This document shows, piece after piece, positions 43,999 to 53,399 of a DNA stretch of 64,000 nt. The notes below the pieces were generated by a model. The model saw only the letters and a program-made list of their open reading frames with translations. It was not told where the DNA came from and searched no databases. Made by a program: the position numbers and the translations under genes. Position 1 is the stretch's first letter; every line of letters begins with the position of its first letter. This DNA comes from Candidatus Aminicenantota bacterium (lineage in GTDB: Bacteria > Acidobacteriota > Aminicenantia > Aminicenantales > Saccharicenantaceae): contig JAPKZD010000018.1 of the NCBI GenBank assembly GCA_026393975.1, positions 96,807 through 160,806 of the forward strand, in the 5' to 3' direction.

Positions 43999-44652
43999 TC
44001 AAAAGGGGAAAAGCACGAAAACGAGAAGGTCCCAGACCGTGTGGCTGACGATGTTAAGGAGGGGGGACCGGAAGCGGAGATAGAGCCAACCCCAGAAGAG
44101 GCCGCAGAGTGCAGCGGCCAGGATGAGCATGACGTTCCCGCTGGCCAGGTGGACCGACGTGTAAAGTAAGGAGGCCAGGATGAAACCTGCCGTGCGTCCG
44201 GGTTCCGCCCCGGTATTTTCCTGGAAGAAGCCCCGCCAGAAGATCTCTTCTCCAGGCCCGATGAGGAGGACGATGAGGAGGACGATGAGGAGGAGAGGGA
44301 CGCCGGATCTAAGAGAATAGACGTTTCCTATACCCGCCGCGGCGAAGGGGAAGAGCCTGAGAGCCGCCGCGCGACCGGCGGCGAAAACGGCATAGAGGGC
44401 TATCGCGGAGACGATCCCGATCCCGGCTTTGCGGAGAAAGCCTGTACCGATGTCCTTCTTCAGTCTGCGCCCGTAACCCTTATCGACGGCGAAGCTCAGG
44501 GCGACGACGAGGGCGATGTTCATGGCCAGCCAGGCCCAGAAATCGAGCGGACCCAGGCGGCGGAAGCGGAAAAGAGCGATGAAGAGAACGGCCGCCAGCG
44601 CGGCGGACGCCGCGACGAGCCGGGGTTTCGGCCCAGGCCGCCCACCGCTCAT
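43999..44652 (-). CDS. CPBP family intramembrane metalloprotease
   Basis: A 217-residue polytopic membrane protein of the CAAX-protease/bacteriocin-processing (Abi) family. The conserved motif 1 GPGEEIFWRGFFQ carries the EE and R residues; motif 2 is in LLYTSVHLASG (His), and a late H-x-x-x-D is in VSHTVWDLLVF. These form the putative active site. A hydrophobic run in front of motif 1 is encoded by 12-nt tandem repeats (44260-44295). Its start overlaps the stop of the UbiA-type gene by 4 nt, so they are co-translated. The substrate is unknown. Confidence 0.88.
   Translation of the reverse strand: MSGGRPGPKPRLVAASAALAAVLFIALFRFRRLGPLDFWAWLAMNIALVVALSFAVDKGYGRRLKKDIGTGFLRKAGIGIVSAIALYAVFAAGRAAALRLFPFAAAGIGNVYSLRSGVPLLLIVLLIVLLIGPGEEIFWRGFFQENTGAEPGRTAGFILASLLYTSVHLASGNVMLILAAALCGLFWGWLYLRFRSPLLNIVSHTVWDLLVFVLFPF
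44260..44295 (-). repeat. Tandem 12-nt repeat inside CPBP gene
   Basis: Three 12-nt units: gatgaggaggac twice, then gatgaggaggag. They encode a repeated Leu-Ile-Val pattern in a transmembrane helix. A unit gain or loss would keep the frame and lengthen or shorten the helix by four residues. Confidence 0.85.
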
Positions 44653-45602
44653 CCCCACTTGACGATCCCTTCGAGGACGGCCGCGGCCGTGCTGAGCAGG
44701 CCGAAGACGAGGTTGTGTTGGGCCGTCGCTCCGTCGAGGACGATGAAATCTAGAGGCGAACGCGGGGCGGCTCGGCGCGCGGCCCGTCCCCAGAGCCGAA
44801 GAGCGCTCGGCACGGCCAGCAAGACGATGAGAAACGTCATGGGCAGGGAACGAATAGGGCCGCCGGCCAGGCGTGGAACGGAGATGAACGCCATGTCGAT
44901 AAAGAAAGGGGCGAAGACGAGACACCCGTAGTAGGCCAGCGATCCTCTGTCGCCGAGGACCCCTGCGACGGTGGTCACGCGCTTTTCGCCGTCCGTGAGG
45001 ATGTCCCGCCAGTTGTTGGCGTGAAGGATGGCGCTGACGAGCAGGGCCATGGGCACGCTCCAAAGGACAGGCAGCCAGGAGAAGGCCTTCGTCTGGACGA
45101 CCCAGGCGCCGGCCGCCCCGAGCAGGCCGAAGTTCAAAAAGACGGCCAGGTCCCCGAGGGCGTGGGCCTTGAGGAGCGTGTAGAGGGCGCCCACGGCCAC
45201 CCCGATCCCTCCGACGACGAACAGGGATTTCCCGGTCGCGCGGGCGAGGAGGAGGCCCGAGCCCGAGCCGAGGGCGAAGAGGACGAGGGAGCCGCGGAGG
45301 ACCTGGCGGTCCGTGAGCCAGCCGCGGACGATGGCCCCGCTCACGGGCGTCACGTCGCGGTCGAGGCCGTAGCGGAAATCGAAGATGTCGCTGAGCATGT
45401 TGGCCGCGCTGTGAAGGACCATCATCGTGACGATAGCCCAGAGGAAGCGGAGCGGCGAGAAACGGGCGCCTCCGATGACGACGGCTAAGGCCGTTCCGAA
45501 AACGACAGGCATCGCCGATGCCGGCAGGGCCCACGGGCGGGCGGCGACCAGCCACTTTTTCAAAGCTGTCCTTTCGGTCGTTCGCGAAGGAGTCTCAGGC
45601 AT
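44649..45602 (-). CDS. UbiA family prenyltransferase (MenA-like)
   Basis: A 317-residue integral membrane prenyltransferase with about eight or nine hydrophobic segments. The Asp-rich prenyl-diphosphate motif is in SAANMLSDIFDFRYGLDRD, and the second is in HANNWRDILTDGEKRVTTVA. The pattern is closest to MenA (1,4-dihydroxy-2-naphthoate polyprenyltransferase), which would place it in menaquinone synthesis, but other UbiA members are possible. ATG 45602 is used; a longer frame extends through the family A repeat and is not credible. An in-frame TTG with AAAGGA upstream is another possible start. No other men gene is nearby. Confidence 0.82.
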   Translation of the reverse strand: MPETPSRTTERTALKKWLVAARPWALPASAMPVVFGTALAVVIGGARFSPLRFLWAIVTMMVLHSAANMLSDIFDFRYGLDRDVTPVSGAIVRGWLTDRQVLRGSLVLFALGSGSGLLLARATGKSLFVVGGIGVAVGALYTLLKAHALGDLAVFLNFGLLGAAGAWVVQTKAFSWLPVLWSVPMALLVSAILHANNWRDILTDGEKRVTTVAGVLGDRGSLAYYGCLVFAPFFIDMAFISVPRLAGGPIRSLPMTFLIVLLAVPSALRLWGRAARRAAPRSPLDFIVLDGATAQHNLVFGLLSTAAAVLEGIVKWG

Positions 45603-45686
45603 GCCCGGATGTATACCACAAGCCTGGGAATGCGGCAAAAGAACGCCGGCCGCCCATGTGCATTCGAGGCCGCATCGAGGCCGGCC

Positions 45687-45813
45687 GGGGAGTCTAGGGG
45701 TTGACCCGTTCGCCGACGCTATGCCCCGCCTTTCAAGGCGGGAATGAGAAGCGAGGCTCAGGGTTAATCCCGAACAAGGCCCGGCATTCATGCTGGGGAG
45801 TCTAGGGGTTGAC
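45687..45813 (+). repeat. Family A intergenic repeat, copy 2, with duplicated end
   Basis: 45701-45813 matches 7927-8039 at 104 of 113 positions by hand count. The 19-nt string GGGGAGTCTAGGGGTTGAC is present at both edges (45687-45705 and 45795-45813), giving one full 108-nt tandem period. Hairpins are at 45724-45743 (CCGCCTT/AAGGCGG, perfect) and 45779-45796. In the first hairpin a mismatch of copy 1 is restored to a G-C pair. It lies between the divergent UbiA and SDR genes. Confidence 0.8.
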
Positions 45814-45837
45814 TTAGGGGCGGCCCGTTCATATGCT
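45809..45837 (+). promoter_or_regulatory. Putative SDR promoter using the repeat end
   Basis: TTGACT (45809-45814), a 17-nt spacer and TATGCT (45832-45837), 49 nt before ATG 45887. The -35 box is the right edge of family A copy 2, as at rpmH. Confidence 0.5.
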
Positions 45838-45886
45838 TGATTCTCCCGGACGCTTGAACGGAGAAGCCCGGCACAGGAGAAAGATC

Positions 45887-46657
45887 ATGTTGTCTTTGAA
45901 AGGTAAGATCGTATTCATCACCGGCGCCAGCTCGGGAATAGGGGAGAGCACGGCCCAGGCCTTCGCCGCCCAGGGCGCGAAAATACTGATGTGCGCCCGC
46001 CGCGCCGAAAGGCTTGAAAAGCTGGCCCAGACCCTCGAGTTCGAGTACGGCGTCGCCGCCCACTATTTCCGGCTTGACGTCCGGGACCGACCGGCCGTCG
46101 AAAAAGCCGTGGCCGGCCTTCCCCCGGAATGGCGCGCGATCGAGATCCTGGTCAATAACGCCGGGCTCAGCCGCGGCCTGGACAAGCTCCCCCAAGGCCT
46201 TCCCGACGACTGGGAGGAGATGATCGACACGAACGTCAAGGGGCTCCTCTACGTCGGCCGGGCCGTCATTCCCGGGATGATCGAGCGGGGGAGGGGGCAT
46301 ATCGTCAACATCGGTTCCATCGCCGGGCATGAGGTCTATCCCGGGGGGAACGTCTACTGCGCTACGAAATTCGCCGTCCGGGCGTTGTCGAAGGGGTTGC
46401 GACTCGACTTGAGTGGGACGCCCATCCGGGTGAGCGAGGTCGCCCCGGGCATGGTCGAGACGGAGTTCAGCCTCGTCCGCTTCCACGGCGACGTGGAGAG
46501 GGCGGAAAAGGTCTATCAGGGCCTCACGCCGCTCGCCCCGGACGATGTCGCCGATGCCGTCGTCTGGTGCGCGACGAGGCCGCTCCACGTCAACGTCAGC
46601 GAGGTCGTCGTCATGCCCGTGGCCCAGGCCTCGACGACGCTGGTGCACCGGAAATAA
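45887..46657 (+). CDS. Short-chain dehydrogenase/reductase
   Basis: Classical SDR oxidoreductase of 256 residues. The Rossmann cofactor motif TGASSGIG is near residue 12, followed by CARRAERL (an Arg-rich end of beta 2, favouring NADP), the NNAG motif in ILVNNAGLSRGLDKL, and active-site Ser and Tyr-Lys in NIGSIAGHEVYPGGNVYCAT, then K. The closest family feel is YdfG-like 3-hydroxy acid dehydrogenases, which also end with a late HVNVSEVVVMPVAQ segment. AGGAGA lies 6 nt before ATG 45887. The substrate is unknown. Confidence 0.88.
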   Translation: MLSLKGKIVFITGASSGIGESTAQAFAAQGAKILMCARRAERLEKLAQTLEFEYGVAAHYFRLDVRDRPAVEKAVAGLPPEWRAIEILVNNAGLSRGLDKLPQGLPDDWEEMIDTNVKGLLYVGRAVIPGMIERGRGHIVNIGSIAGHEVYPGGNVYCATKFAVRALSKGLRLDLSGTPIRVSEVAPGMVETEFSLVRFHGDVERAEKVYQGLTPLAPDDVADAVVWCATRPLHVNVSEVVVMPVAQASTTLVHRK

Positions 46658-46693
46658 TGCTCGGGGTACCAGAGAGCGATCAGGAGGGCCGGA

Positions 46694-47452
46694 GTGAGCA
46701 TTTTCACAGCCTGGAAGCCGGTGCTGCTGTGCGGCGCGATGATTTCCAGCCTCGGGACGAACGGCGGGCAAGGCCGCCCGCGTTCCGGTATCGGTCCCAG
46801 CGATACCCACGCACTGGAGGTCCGTGTCACGTCTCCAAACGGAGGAGAAATCTGGGGAGGGGGAGAGACACGGACGATCTCCTGGACCGTGCCATCCGGC
46901 ACGGACATCGCGGGCGTTGCAATCCGCTGGTCGACGATTTCAGGCTCGCCGCCGGAGGCGATCGTCCGATTGCGGGGGAATCCTGGCTCCTACGAATGGC
47001 AGGTCCCGCGGGTCTCGTCGGCGAGCTGCGTTGTGTTGGTAGAGGTTGTTGACGCCGCGGGAAACCTGGCCGAGGATCAAAGCGATACGGCCTTTACCGT
47101 AAAAGCGGCTGATAACAGGCCCGACCTGATGGTGGCCCTCAAGTCTACGGCACTCCTCTCGCCGCTTCAGGACGTCACCATCACGGTGACCGTTAAAAAC
47201 AACGGCGCCGGTCCCGCCCCGGAATCGGATTGCGATGTCTTTGTCAGGAATGGGCACGCCCCTCGGCAGACGGTGAAGACCTTGAGGAAAGCCATAAGGG
47301 CGCTGGAACCGGGGGACCATTTCGCTTTTTCTTTCTCCCTCAGGCTGAATTTGGGATTGTTCGAGATCGCGGCGACCGCCGACCGGAAAAAAAAGATCCC
47401 GGAGACGGATGAGACCAACAACCAGACCCGGATCATGATCGAAGGGAAATAG
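46694..47452 (+). CDS. Secreted Ig-like/CARDB-domain protein
   Basis: A 252-residue probably exported protein. The N terminus is a short hydrophobic segment (IFTAWKPVLLCGAMISSLG) that could be a weak signal peptide. Then comes an Ig-like region with the SPNGGEIWGGGETRTISWTV pattern (about 45-135), seen in extracellular repeats of many environmental bacteria. A CARDB-type cell-adhesion domain follows (about 145-250: DVTITVTVKNNGAGPAPESD, ending IPETDETNNQTRI). The start is GTG 46694 with AGGAGGG upstream. It may bind surfaces or carbohydrate, but nothing direct shows that. Confidence 0.75.
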   Translation: MSIFTAWKPVLLCGAMISSLGTNGGQGRPRSGIGPSDTHALEVRVTSPNGGEIWGGGETRTISWTVPSGTDIAGVAIRWSTISGSPPEAIVRLRGNPGSYEWQVPRVSSASCVVLVEVVDAAGNLAEDQSDTAFTVKAADNRPDLMVALKSTALLSPLQDVTITVTVKNNGAGPAPESDCDVFVRNGHAPRQTVKTLRKAIRALEPGDHFAFSFSLRLNLGLFEIAATADRKKKIPETDETNNQTRIMIEGK

Positions 47453-47479
47453 CCCGACCGTCCTTTGTCGGAAACTTAA

Positions 47480-48733
47480 TCAGCGACGGCCGGAGGCCAT
47501 CTTAGCCGAGGCGGGCAGGCGGCGCAGACGAAGCATGGCCCAGATCCCGACGGCCGGGCCGAGAGCGAGGAAAGTAAAAGCCCAGCGCCAGGTGACGAGG
47601 CGCTCGAACGTCGGGACGAGACGGATGGTCACGAGCGTCAGCAGAAAACCGAGACTTGTCTGAAGAGTCAGGACGGTTCCCGTTCTTTCGGCCGGACAAA
47701 GTTCGCTCACACCGGCGGAGAATTGCGCGGAATCCGCCACAACGGCGAAGCCCCAAACGAGACAGACGGCGGAGAGGAGCCAGGGGTTCCCCCCGAAGAA
47801 AAGGCCGGCGAGAAGACAGCCTAGCCCACTGAGGGCCATCGCCGCCGACGTGACCACGGTCCTTCCGAGACGGTCGGCCAGTCTCCCGGCGACGAGGCTC
47901 CCGGCGCTCCCCGCCGCGATGAAGGCGAAGCCGGCCAGCCCGGCCCATCTTTCGTCGACCCCTGAGCCGCGGAAGCTCGCGACCAGAAAGACCGGGACCC
48001 AGGTCCAGGCCGCGTAGAGCTCCCACATGTGGCCGAAGTAGCCCAGGTTAGCCAGGACGATCGCTTTATCCCGCCGGATCCCGGCGGCGTATTTCCAGTC
48101 GAACTTGGGCGCGGCCGTCCGGTATGGACCTTCGCGGATAAGGGTGGCGGCCAGAAGACCTCCGACCGCGGCCAGGGCTCCGCTCATGATGAGGACGGAC
48201 TTCCAGTCGCCGATCCCGCCGAAGGCCTTGAGCAGATGCGGGGCCGCCGAGCCCAGGGTCAGGGCGCCGACGAGGAGCCCGACGCCGGTGCCCCGGTCTT
48301 CCCGGGTCCATGTGGCCATGATCTTCATCCCGACCGGGTAGACTCCCGCCAGGAATACGCCGGTCAAAAAACGGAGGATGAGCGTCGGCAGGAAGCCATC
48401 GCCGGCCGCTGGGATGAGGAGCGTCGCAGTCCCCGCCAGCAGGGACGATACCGCGAACAGCCATCGCCCCGGGATCCTGTCGGCCAGGTTGAGCAGAGCC
48501 GAGGCGAGCGCGCCAACGACGAAGCCCAACTGGACGGACATCGTCAGCCAGGCCTGCCCCGAGGCCGTGAGGCCCCAAGCCGCAGCCAGAGCGGGAACGA
48601 CGGCAGACGCGGAGAACCAGACCGACATGCCCAGAAATTCCGTCAGGGCGAGGAGCGCCAAGGCCCGCGTTTTATGGAGAGGGGAAAATTGGGCGGGCCC
48701 GCTGTCCTGAACAAGAGGAGAAGCAGAGTTCAT
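47480..48733 (-). CDS. MFS transporter
   Basis: Major facilitator superfamily protein of 417 residues with about 12 hydrophobic helices. The first helix is near residues 24-48 (ALALLALTEFLGMSVWFSAS). The loop 2-3 motif is present in altered form (NLADRIPGRWLFAVSSLL), and a clearer copy is in the second half (AGRLADRLGRTVVTSAAMAL). The predicted promoter ends 8 nt before the ATG, and no ribosome-binding site is visible, so translation may be leaderless. It is divergent from kbl with a 119-nt gap. The substrate cannot be predicted. Confidence 0.88.
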   Translation of the reverse strand: MNSASPLVQDSGPAQFSPLHKTRALALLALTEFLGMSVWFSASAVVPALAAAWGLTASGQAWLTMSVQLGFVVGALASALLNLADRIPGRWLFAVSSLLAGTATLLIPAAGDGFLPTLILRFLTGVFLAGVYPVGMKIMATWTREDRGTGVGLLVGALTLGSAAPHLLKAFGGIGDWKSVLIMSGALAAVGGLLAATLIREGPYRTAAPKFDWKYAAGIRRDKAIVLANLGYFGHMWELYAAWTWVPVFLVASFRGSGVDERWAGLAGFAFIAAGSAGSLVAGRLADRLGRTVVTSAAMALSGLGCLLAGLFFGGNPWLLSAVCLVWGFAVVADSAQFSAGVSELCPAERTGTVLTLQTSLGFLLTLVTIRLVPTFERLVTWRWAFTFLALGPAVGIWAMLRLRRLPASAKMASGRR

Positions 48734-48741
48734 CGAGCCAG

Positions 48742-48770
48742 TTTATATCCCAAGCCTTCCGGCCGGTCAA
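48742..48770 (-). promoter_or_regulatory. MFS gene promoter, predicted leaderless
   Basis: Minus strand: TTGACC (48770-48765), a 17-nt spacer, TATAAA (48747-48742), then 8 nt to the ATG at 48733. Confidence 0.7.
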
Positions 48771-48817
48771 TCCGAGGGTACCAACACTCCGGCTTTCCGG
48801 CGGGTGCCCATCTCCTG

Positions 48818-48823
48818 TATAAT
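48818..48823 (+). promoter_or_regulatory. kbl -10 box
   Basis: Perfect TATAAT 29 nt before the kbl ATG. No good -35 lies at 16-18 nt. Confidence 0.45.
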
Positions 48824-48852
48824 GATCGGGCATTTCGCGAAGGGATACGATC

Positions 48853-50064
48853 ATGTACGGCCGATTTAAAGACCATCTGAACGCCGAGCTCCAGCAGATC
48901 AGGGAACGCGGCCTCTTTAAGAAGGAGCGGGTCCTGACGACGCCCCAGGGCGTCGAGATCCGGACGGAGTCCGGCGCTAAGGTCCTCAACTTCTGCGCCA
49001 ACAACTACCTCGGCCTCTGCAACGAGCCCCGGGTCATGGCCGCCGCCAACTACGCCTTTTTCCGCTGGGGGTTCGGCATGGCCTCGGTCCGCTTTATCTG
49101 CGGAACGCAGCAGGTCCACAGGGAACTCGAGCGCCGCATGGCCGATTTTCTGGGCACGGACGACGCCCTCCTCTATTCGTCGGCCTTCGACGCCAACGGC
49201 GGCGTCTTCGAGCCCCTCCTCGATGACCGCTCGGCCATCATCTCCGACGAACTCAACCACGCCTCGATCATCGACGGCGTCCGGCTGGCCAAGGCCAAGC
49301 GGTTCGTTTACCGGAACAACGACATGGCCGACCTCGAGGACCAGCTCGTCGAGGCCCGCGAAGCGAAGTTCAAGCTCATCGTCACGGACGGCGTCTTCTC
49401 CATGGATGGCATTATCGCCCAGGTGGACAAGATATGCGAGCTGGCCGAGAGATACGAGGCCCTGGTCCTCGTCGACGACTCCCACGCCACGGGCTTCATC
49501 GGGCCGACCGGCCGCGGCACGCACGAGCACTGCGGCGTCATGGACAGGGTCGACCTCATCGTCACGACGTTCGGCAAGGCCCTCGGCGGGGCCTCGGGTG
49601 GCTGTGTCGCCGGCCGGCAGGAGATCATCGATTTCCTGCGCCAGCGCTCGCGTCCGTACCTCTTCTCGAATTCCCTGGCCCCGGCGATCGCCGGGGCGAC
49701 GGTGGAGGTTCTCAAGATCCTCGAGGAGTCGGCCGAGCTCCGCGAACGGCTCATGTCGAATACCCGCCTCTTCCGAAAGGGCATGGAGGAGGCTGGCTTC
49801 CGCATCGTCCCCGGCGTCCACCCCATAGTCCCGGTCCTCTTCGGCCATCTCCCCGACGACGCCAAGCTCAGCCAGGACTTTGCCAACGCCCTCCTCGATG
49901 AGGGCATCTACGTCATCGGCTTCAGCTTCCCGGTCGTCCCGGTGGGCAAGTCGCGCATCCGCGTCCAGATCAGCGCGGCCCACACTCCCGACCAGATTGC
50001 CTTCGCCCTGGACAAGTTCCGCAAGGTCGGGAAACAGCTCGGCGCGATCTCGGCGCCCTCTTGA
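48853..50064 (+). CDS. kbl: Glycine C-acetyltransferase (2-amino-3-ketobutyrate CoA ligase)
   Basis: PLP-dependent alpha-oxoamine synthase of 403 residues that interconverts 2-amino-3-ketobutyrate plus CoA and glycine plus acetyl-CoA. It tracks E. coli Kbl closely: [90 protein letters not shown], the PLP Lys in [13 protein letters not shown] and [18 protein letters not shown]. No threonine dehydrogenase gene is adjacent. A second, diverged paralogue lies at 56223. AAGGGA precedes the ATG. Confidence 0.93.
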   Translation: MYGRFKDHLNAELQQIRERGLFKKERVLTTPQGVEIRTESGAKVLNFCANNYLGLCNEPRVMAAANYAFFRWGFGMASVRFICGTQQVHRELERRMADFLGTDDALLYSSAFDANGGVFEPLLDDRSAIISDELNHASIIDGVRLAKAKRFVYRNNDMADLEDQLVEAREAKFKLIVTDGVFSMDGIIAQVDKICELAERYEALVLVDDSHATGFIGPTGRGTHEHCGVMDRVDLIVTTFGKALGGASGGCVAGRQEIIDFLRQRSRPYLFSNSLAPAIAGATVEVLKILEESAELRERLMSNTRLFRKGMEEAGFRIVPGVHPIVPVLFGHLPDDAKLSQDFANALLDEGIYVIGFSFPVVPVGKSRIRVQISAAHTPDQIAFALDKFRKVGKQLGAISAPS

Positions 50065-50090
50065 TTTCGGCCGGCGGTCGCGGCTATCAT
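50061..50090 (+). promoter_or_regulatory. Putative tricorn protease promoter
   Basis: TTGATT (50061-50066), an 18-nt spacer and TATCAT (50085-50090), 25 nt before ATG 50116. The -35 box overlaps the kbl stop codon. Confidence 0.45.
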
Positions 50091-50115
50091 CAAGGCTCAT
50101 TAGAGGAGGACATCG

Positions 50116-53100
50116 ATGAAATCCATCCTGAGAGTATTTTTGGCCGTCCTGTTGCTGGGCGCCGCGGTCTTCGCGGCCGAGGAGGGGCGGTTCTTCACCT
50201 ACCCGACTATCCACAACGACAAGATCGCCTTCACCTACGAATCCGACCTCTGGGTCGTCAGTGCCCAAGGCGGTGTGGCGACCCGTCTGACGACGTTTCC
50301 CGGGACCGAGAACTTCGCCAAGTTCTCGCCCGACGGGAAATGGCTCGCTTTCACGGCGACCTATGACGGAGCCCCGGCCGTGTATCTCATGCCGGCCGAG
50401 GGCGGCGCGCCCGTGCGCCTGACCTACAACCCGGGCGGAGCGCAGGTCGTCGCCTGGACGCCGGACGGGACCGAAGTCGTTTTCCGGTCGATGTTCGAGA
50501 ACGTCGTCGGCCGCGACCCCAATCTCTATTCGGTCAAGGTCAAGGGTGGCGCCCCGGAGCGCCTGCCCCTCGACCGGGGCGTTCTCGTCAGCTTCATGCC
50601 CGAGGAGCACAAGTTCCTCTACTGCCGCCGCGGCAACGAGGAGTACTACTGGAAGCGCTACAAGGGCGGCCAATATCAGGACATCTGGCTGTACGACGCC
50701 GTCGCCAAGACGTATACGCCTGTCACGGACTATGTCGGCAAGAACAGCTACCCGATGTGGGCCGGAGGCCTGATGTACTTCGTCTCCGACAGGGGGAGCG
50801 GCATCGCCAACCTGTTCACCCAGAAGCTTGGCACCAAGGAGGCCAAGGCCGTTACGAACTACGCTGATTTCGACGTCATGATGCCCCATACCGACGGCCG
50901 CTCCATCGTCTACGCGCAGGACGGCCGGATCCACGTTTTCGATGTGCAGGCGGGCCGCGACAGGAAGATCGCCGTGGAAGTGCCGTCCGACCGCTGGGCC
51001 CTGCGCAACCGCGTCATCAACCCGAAGGACTACATCCATTCCGTCAACATCGGCGACGACGGCAAGGCCGTTATCCTCGAGGCGCGAGGCGACGTCTTCC
51101 GAGTTCCCGTGGGTTCCGAGACGGCAGACAACCTGTCCGGGACGCCGGGTACCCGGGAGATGCACCCGGCCCTCGCGCCCGACGGCAAGACGGTCGCCTT
51201 CTTCAGCGATAAGACGGGCGACTACCAGCTCTACACGCAGGGCGTCGCGGGGGGCGACTGGACCGCGATCACGACCGAACTGGACAGGACCGTCTACCGG
51301 CTGGTCTGGTCCCCCGACGGCAAGAAGATCCTCTTCGGCAACAAGGACTATGCGATCTTCACCGTCGACGTGGCCGCGAAGAAGCTGGTCAAGGTCGATT
51401 CCTCCAACCAGATGAAGAACGACGAGTTCACCTGGGAGATCGCTGACTATGCCTGGTCGCCGGACTCCAAGTGGATCGCCTACAGCTTCGTCCAGGCCAA
51501 CCGGAACAGCCAAATTTTCCTCTACAATATCGAGACGGGAAAAAAAGTCCCGGTGACGGGCGATTTCTACGACAACCTCTACCCGTCGTTCGACGCCGAC
51601 GGGCGATACCTTTACTACGTCTCGAGCCGGAACTTCGACATCCTTATGGATTTCTACGAGGACAACCACGTGATGGCGACACCCCAGCAGGTGATGGCCG
51701 TCCAGCTCCGCGACGGCGAGAAGCCGCCGTTCGTGTCCGGCGGCGGCGTCCCTGAGGACAAGAAGGCCGAACCCGTGCCGTTCCGGATCGATACCGAAGG
51801 GCTTGTGAAGCGGACGTTCCCGGTGCCCGTCCCCGCCGGCAATTATTTCTACCTCAAGGCCGGCAAGGGCAAGGTCCTGTGGGCTTCGGTGGACGCGTTC
51901 ACCGAAGCCGAGTACGAGGAGATCTTCAAGCCCAGGCAGGGAGAGACCAAATGGACCCTGCACATTTTCGACATGGCCGACCGAAAGGAAGTCACCCTCA
52001 ACGACAAGGTCCGGGATTTCTTTCTGTCGGCCAACGGGGAACAGCTCCTCCTCCGTAGGGACGCCGATCTCTATACGACCACGGTCGAAAAGGCCTTCGC
52101 CTCTAAGGCTTCCGGCGAGAAGCTCAGCCTCTCCGGCCTCGTCTACACGGTCGACCTCCAGAAGGAGTGGAACCAGATCTTCAACGACGCCTGGCGCTTC
52201 TACCGCGACTTTTTCTACGACGCCGGTTTCCACGGTCGCGACTGGAAGGCCATGGGCGACAAGTACCGGGCCACCATCCCCTTCCTCTCTTCGCGGAGCG
52301 AGCTCAACTGGGTCCTGTCCCAGATGGTCGGCGAGTTGTGCATCTCGCACACGTACGTCGGCGGCGGCGACTTCGGTCCGGGCGCGGCCCCGGGCTCTCC
52401 GGTGTTTACCGGCCTCCTAGGCGCCGATCTCGTCCCCGACAAAGCTTCGGGCCTCTACAAGCTGGCCAAGATCTACGGCCCGACCGAGATCAACCTCAAC
52501 CTCCCCGGCCCGCTCGTCCGGCCCGATATCCCCGTGAAGGAAGGCGACTTCCTTCTGGCCGTCAACGGCGCACCGCTCAAGGCCGGCGACGACTACTTCA
52601 AGCTGCTCCAGACGACGGACGGGAAGAAGATCAAGGTCACGGTCAACGCCCGGCCGACGACGGACGGCGCCAGGACCTACGAGGTCGAACCCGTCCGCAG
52701 CGACAGCCAGATGCGCTACTTCCGCTGGATCCAGGACAATATCAAGGCCATCGAAAAGGCCACGGACGGCCGCGTCGGCTACATGCACATCAACGCCATG
52801 GCCGGCGGCGGGATCGGCGAGTTCGACAAGTACTGGCGGGCCTTCCGCTACAAGGACGGAGTCATCCTCGACCTGCGGCGGAACTCGGGCGGCTGGACGG
52901 AGTATTTCCTGATCGACAAGCTCGAGCGGGAGCTCGTCGCCTACAACAACCTCCGCGGCATGGTCCCGTTCCGCTATCCCGGCTCGGCCGGGAACGGCAA
53001 TTACGTCGTCATCTCGAACGAGAACAACGGCTCGGACGGCGAGGCCTTCGTCGAGCACTTCAAGGCCCGCAAGCTCGGACCGGTCGTCGGCGTCCCGTCC

Positions 53101-53367
53101 TGGGGCGGCCTGGTCGGCATCCTCAACCAGCAGCTGACGATCGACAACGGCACGGTCGAGCAGTCGAACAACGCCTTTTACGGCCGGGAAGGGACGTGGT
53201 GGGTCGAGAACCACGGCGCCGACCCCGACATCCTGGTCGACAACGACCCGGGCTCGGTCATGGCCGGACGCGACCTCCAGCTCGAGAAGGCGATCGAGGT
53301 CGTGCTGGACAGGATCAAGAAAAACCCGTCGAAGTTCGCGCCCAAGCCGGCTTATCCCAAGAAGTAG
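50116..53367 (+). CDS. Secreted tricorn-type protease (S41)
   Basis: A 1083-residue exported protease. A signal peptide (MKSILRVFLAVLLLGAAVFA) is followed by two WD40-like beta-propeller regions with repeated PDGK/PDG turns (FAKFSPDGKWLAFTATYDG, VVAWTPDGTEVVF, LAPDGKTVAFFSD). Next come a C1 helical domain (FNDAWRFYRDFFYDAGFHGR), a PDZ domain (about 780-860) and the S41 core with VILDLRRNSGGWTEYFLIDK and nucleophile Ser in ISNENNGSDGEAFVEHF. The His of FHGRDW fits the tricorn catalytic His. Archaeal tricorn is cytosolic, while this bacterial form has a leader, so it would process peptides in the periplasm or outside. GAGGAGG precedes the ATG. Confidence 0.92.
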   Translation: MKSILRVFLAVLLLGAAVFAAEEGRFFTYPTIHNDKIAFTYESDLWVVSAQGGVATRLTTFPGTENFAKFSPDGKWLAFTATYDGAPAVYLMPAEGGAPVRLTYNPGGAQVVAWTPDGTEVVFRSMFENVVGRDPNLYSVKVKGGAPERLPLDRGVLVSFMPEEHKFLYCRRGNEEYYWKRYKGGQYQDIWLYDAVAKTYTPVTDYVGKNSYPMWAGGLMYFVSDRGSGIANLFTQKLGTKEAKAVTNYADFDVMMPHTDGRSIVYAQDGRIHVFDVQAGRDRKIAVEVPSDRWALRNRVINPKDYIHSVNIGDDGKAVILEARGDVFRVPVGSETADNLSGTPGTREMHPALAPDGKTVAFFSDKTGDYQLYTQGVAGGDWTAITTELDRTVYRLVWSPDGKKILFGNKDYAIFTVDVAAKKLVKVDSSNQMKNDEFTWEIADYAWSPDSKWIAYSFVQANRNSQIFLYNIETGKKVPVTGDFYDNLYPSFDADGRYLYYVSSRNFDILMDFYEDNHVMATPQQVMAVQLRDGEKPPFVSGGGVPEDKKAEPVPFRIDTEGLVKRTFPVPVPAGNYFYLKAGKGKVLWASVDAFTEAEYEEIFKPRQGETKWTLHIFDMADRKEVTLNDKVRDFFLSANGEQLLLRRDADLYTTTVEKAFASKASGEKLSLSGLVYTVDLQKEWNQIFNDAWRFYRDFFYDAGFHGRDWKAMGDKYRATIPFLSSRSELNWVLSQMVGELCISHTYVGGGDFGPGAAPGSPVFTGLLGADLVPDKASGLYKLAKIYGPTEINLNLPGPLVRPDIPVKEGDFLLAVNGAPLKAGDDYFKLLQTTDGKKIKVTVNARPTTDGARTYEVEPVRSDSQMRYFRWIQDNIKAIEKATDGRVGYMHINAMAGGGIGEFDKYWRAFRYKDGVILDLRRNSGGWTEYFLIDKLERELVAYNNLRGMVPFRYPGSAGNGNYVVISNENNGSDGEAFVEHFKARKLGPVVGVPSWGGLVGILNQQLTIDNGTVEQSNNAFYGREGTWWVENHGADPDILVDNDPGSVMAGRDLQLEKAIEVVLDRIKKNPSKFAPKPAYPKK

Positions 53368-53399
53368 CCGGGCATCGATATCTGAAACGGAGAGTGTCG

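Noticed and set aside
45603..45791. N-terminal extension of the UbiA-type protein into family A copy 2
   Set aside because: The peptide derives from the repeat in antisense and resembles the frame at copy 1 only because the DNA is repeated; MenA-like similarity begins after 45602.
48730..52350. A 1206-codon minus-strand open frame across kbl and the tricorn gene
   Set aside because: It is the shadow of two well-conserved genes; its translation has no recognisable domain and its bases are constrained by the real genes.
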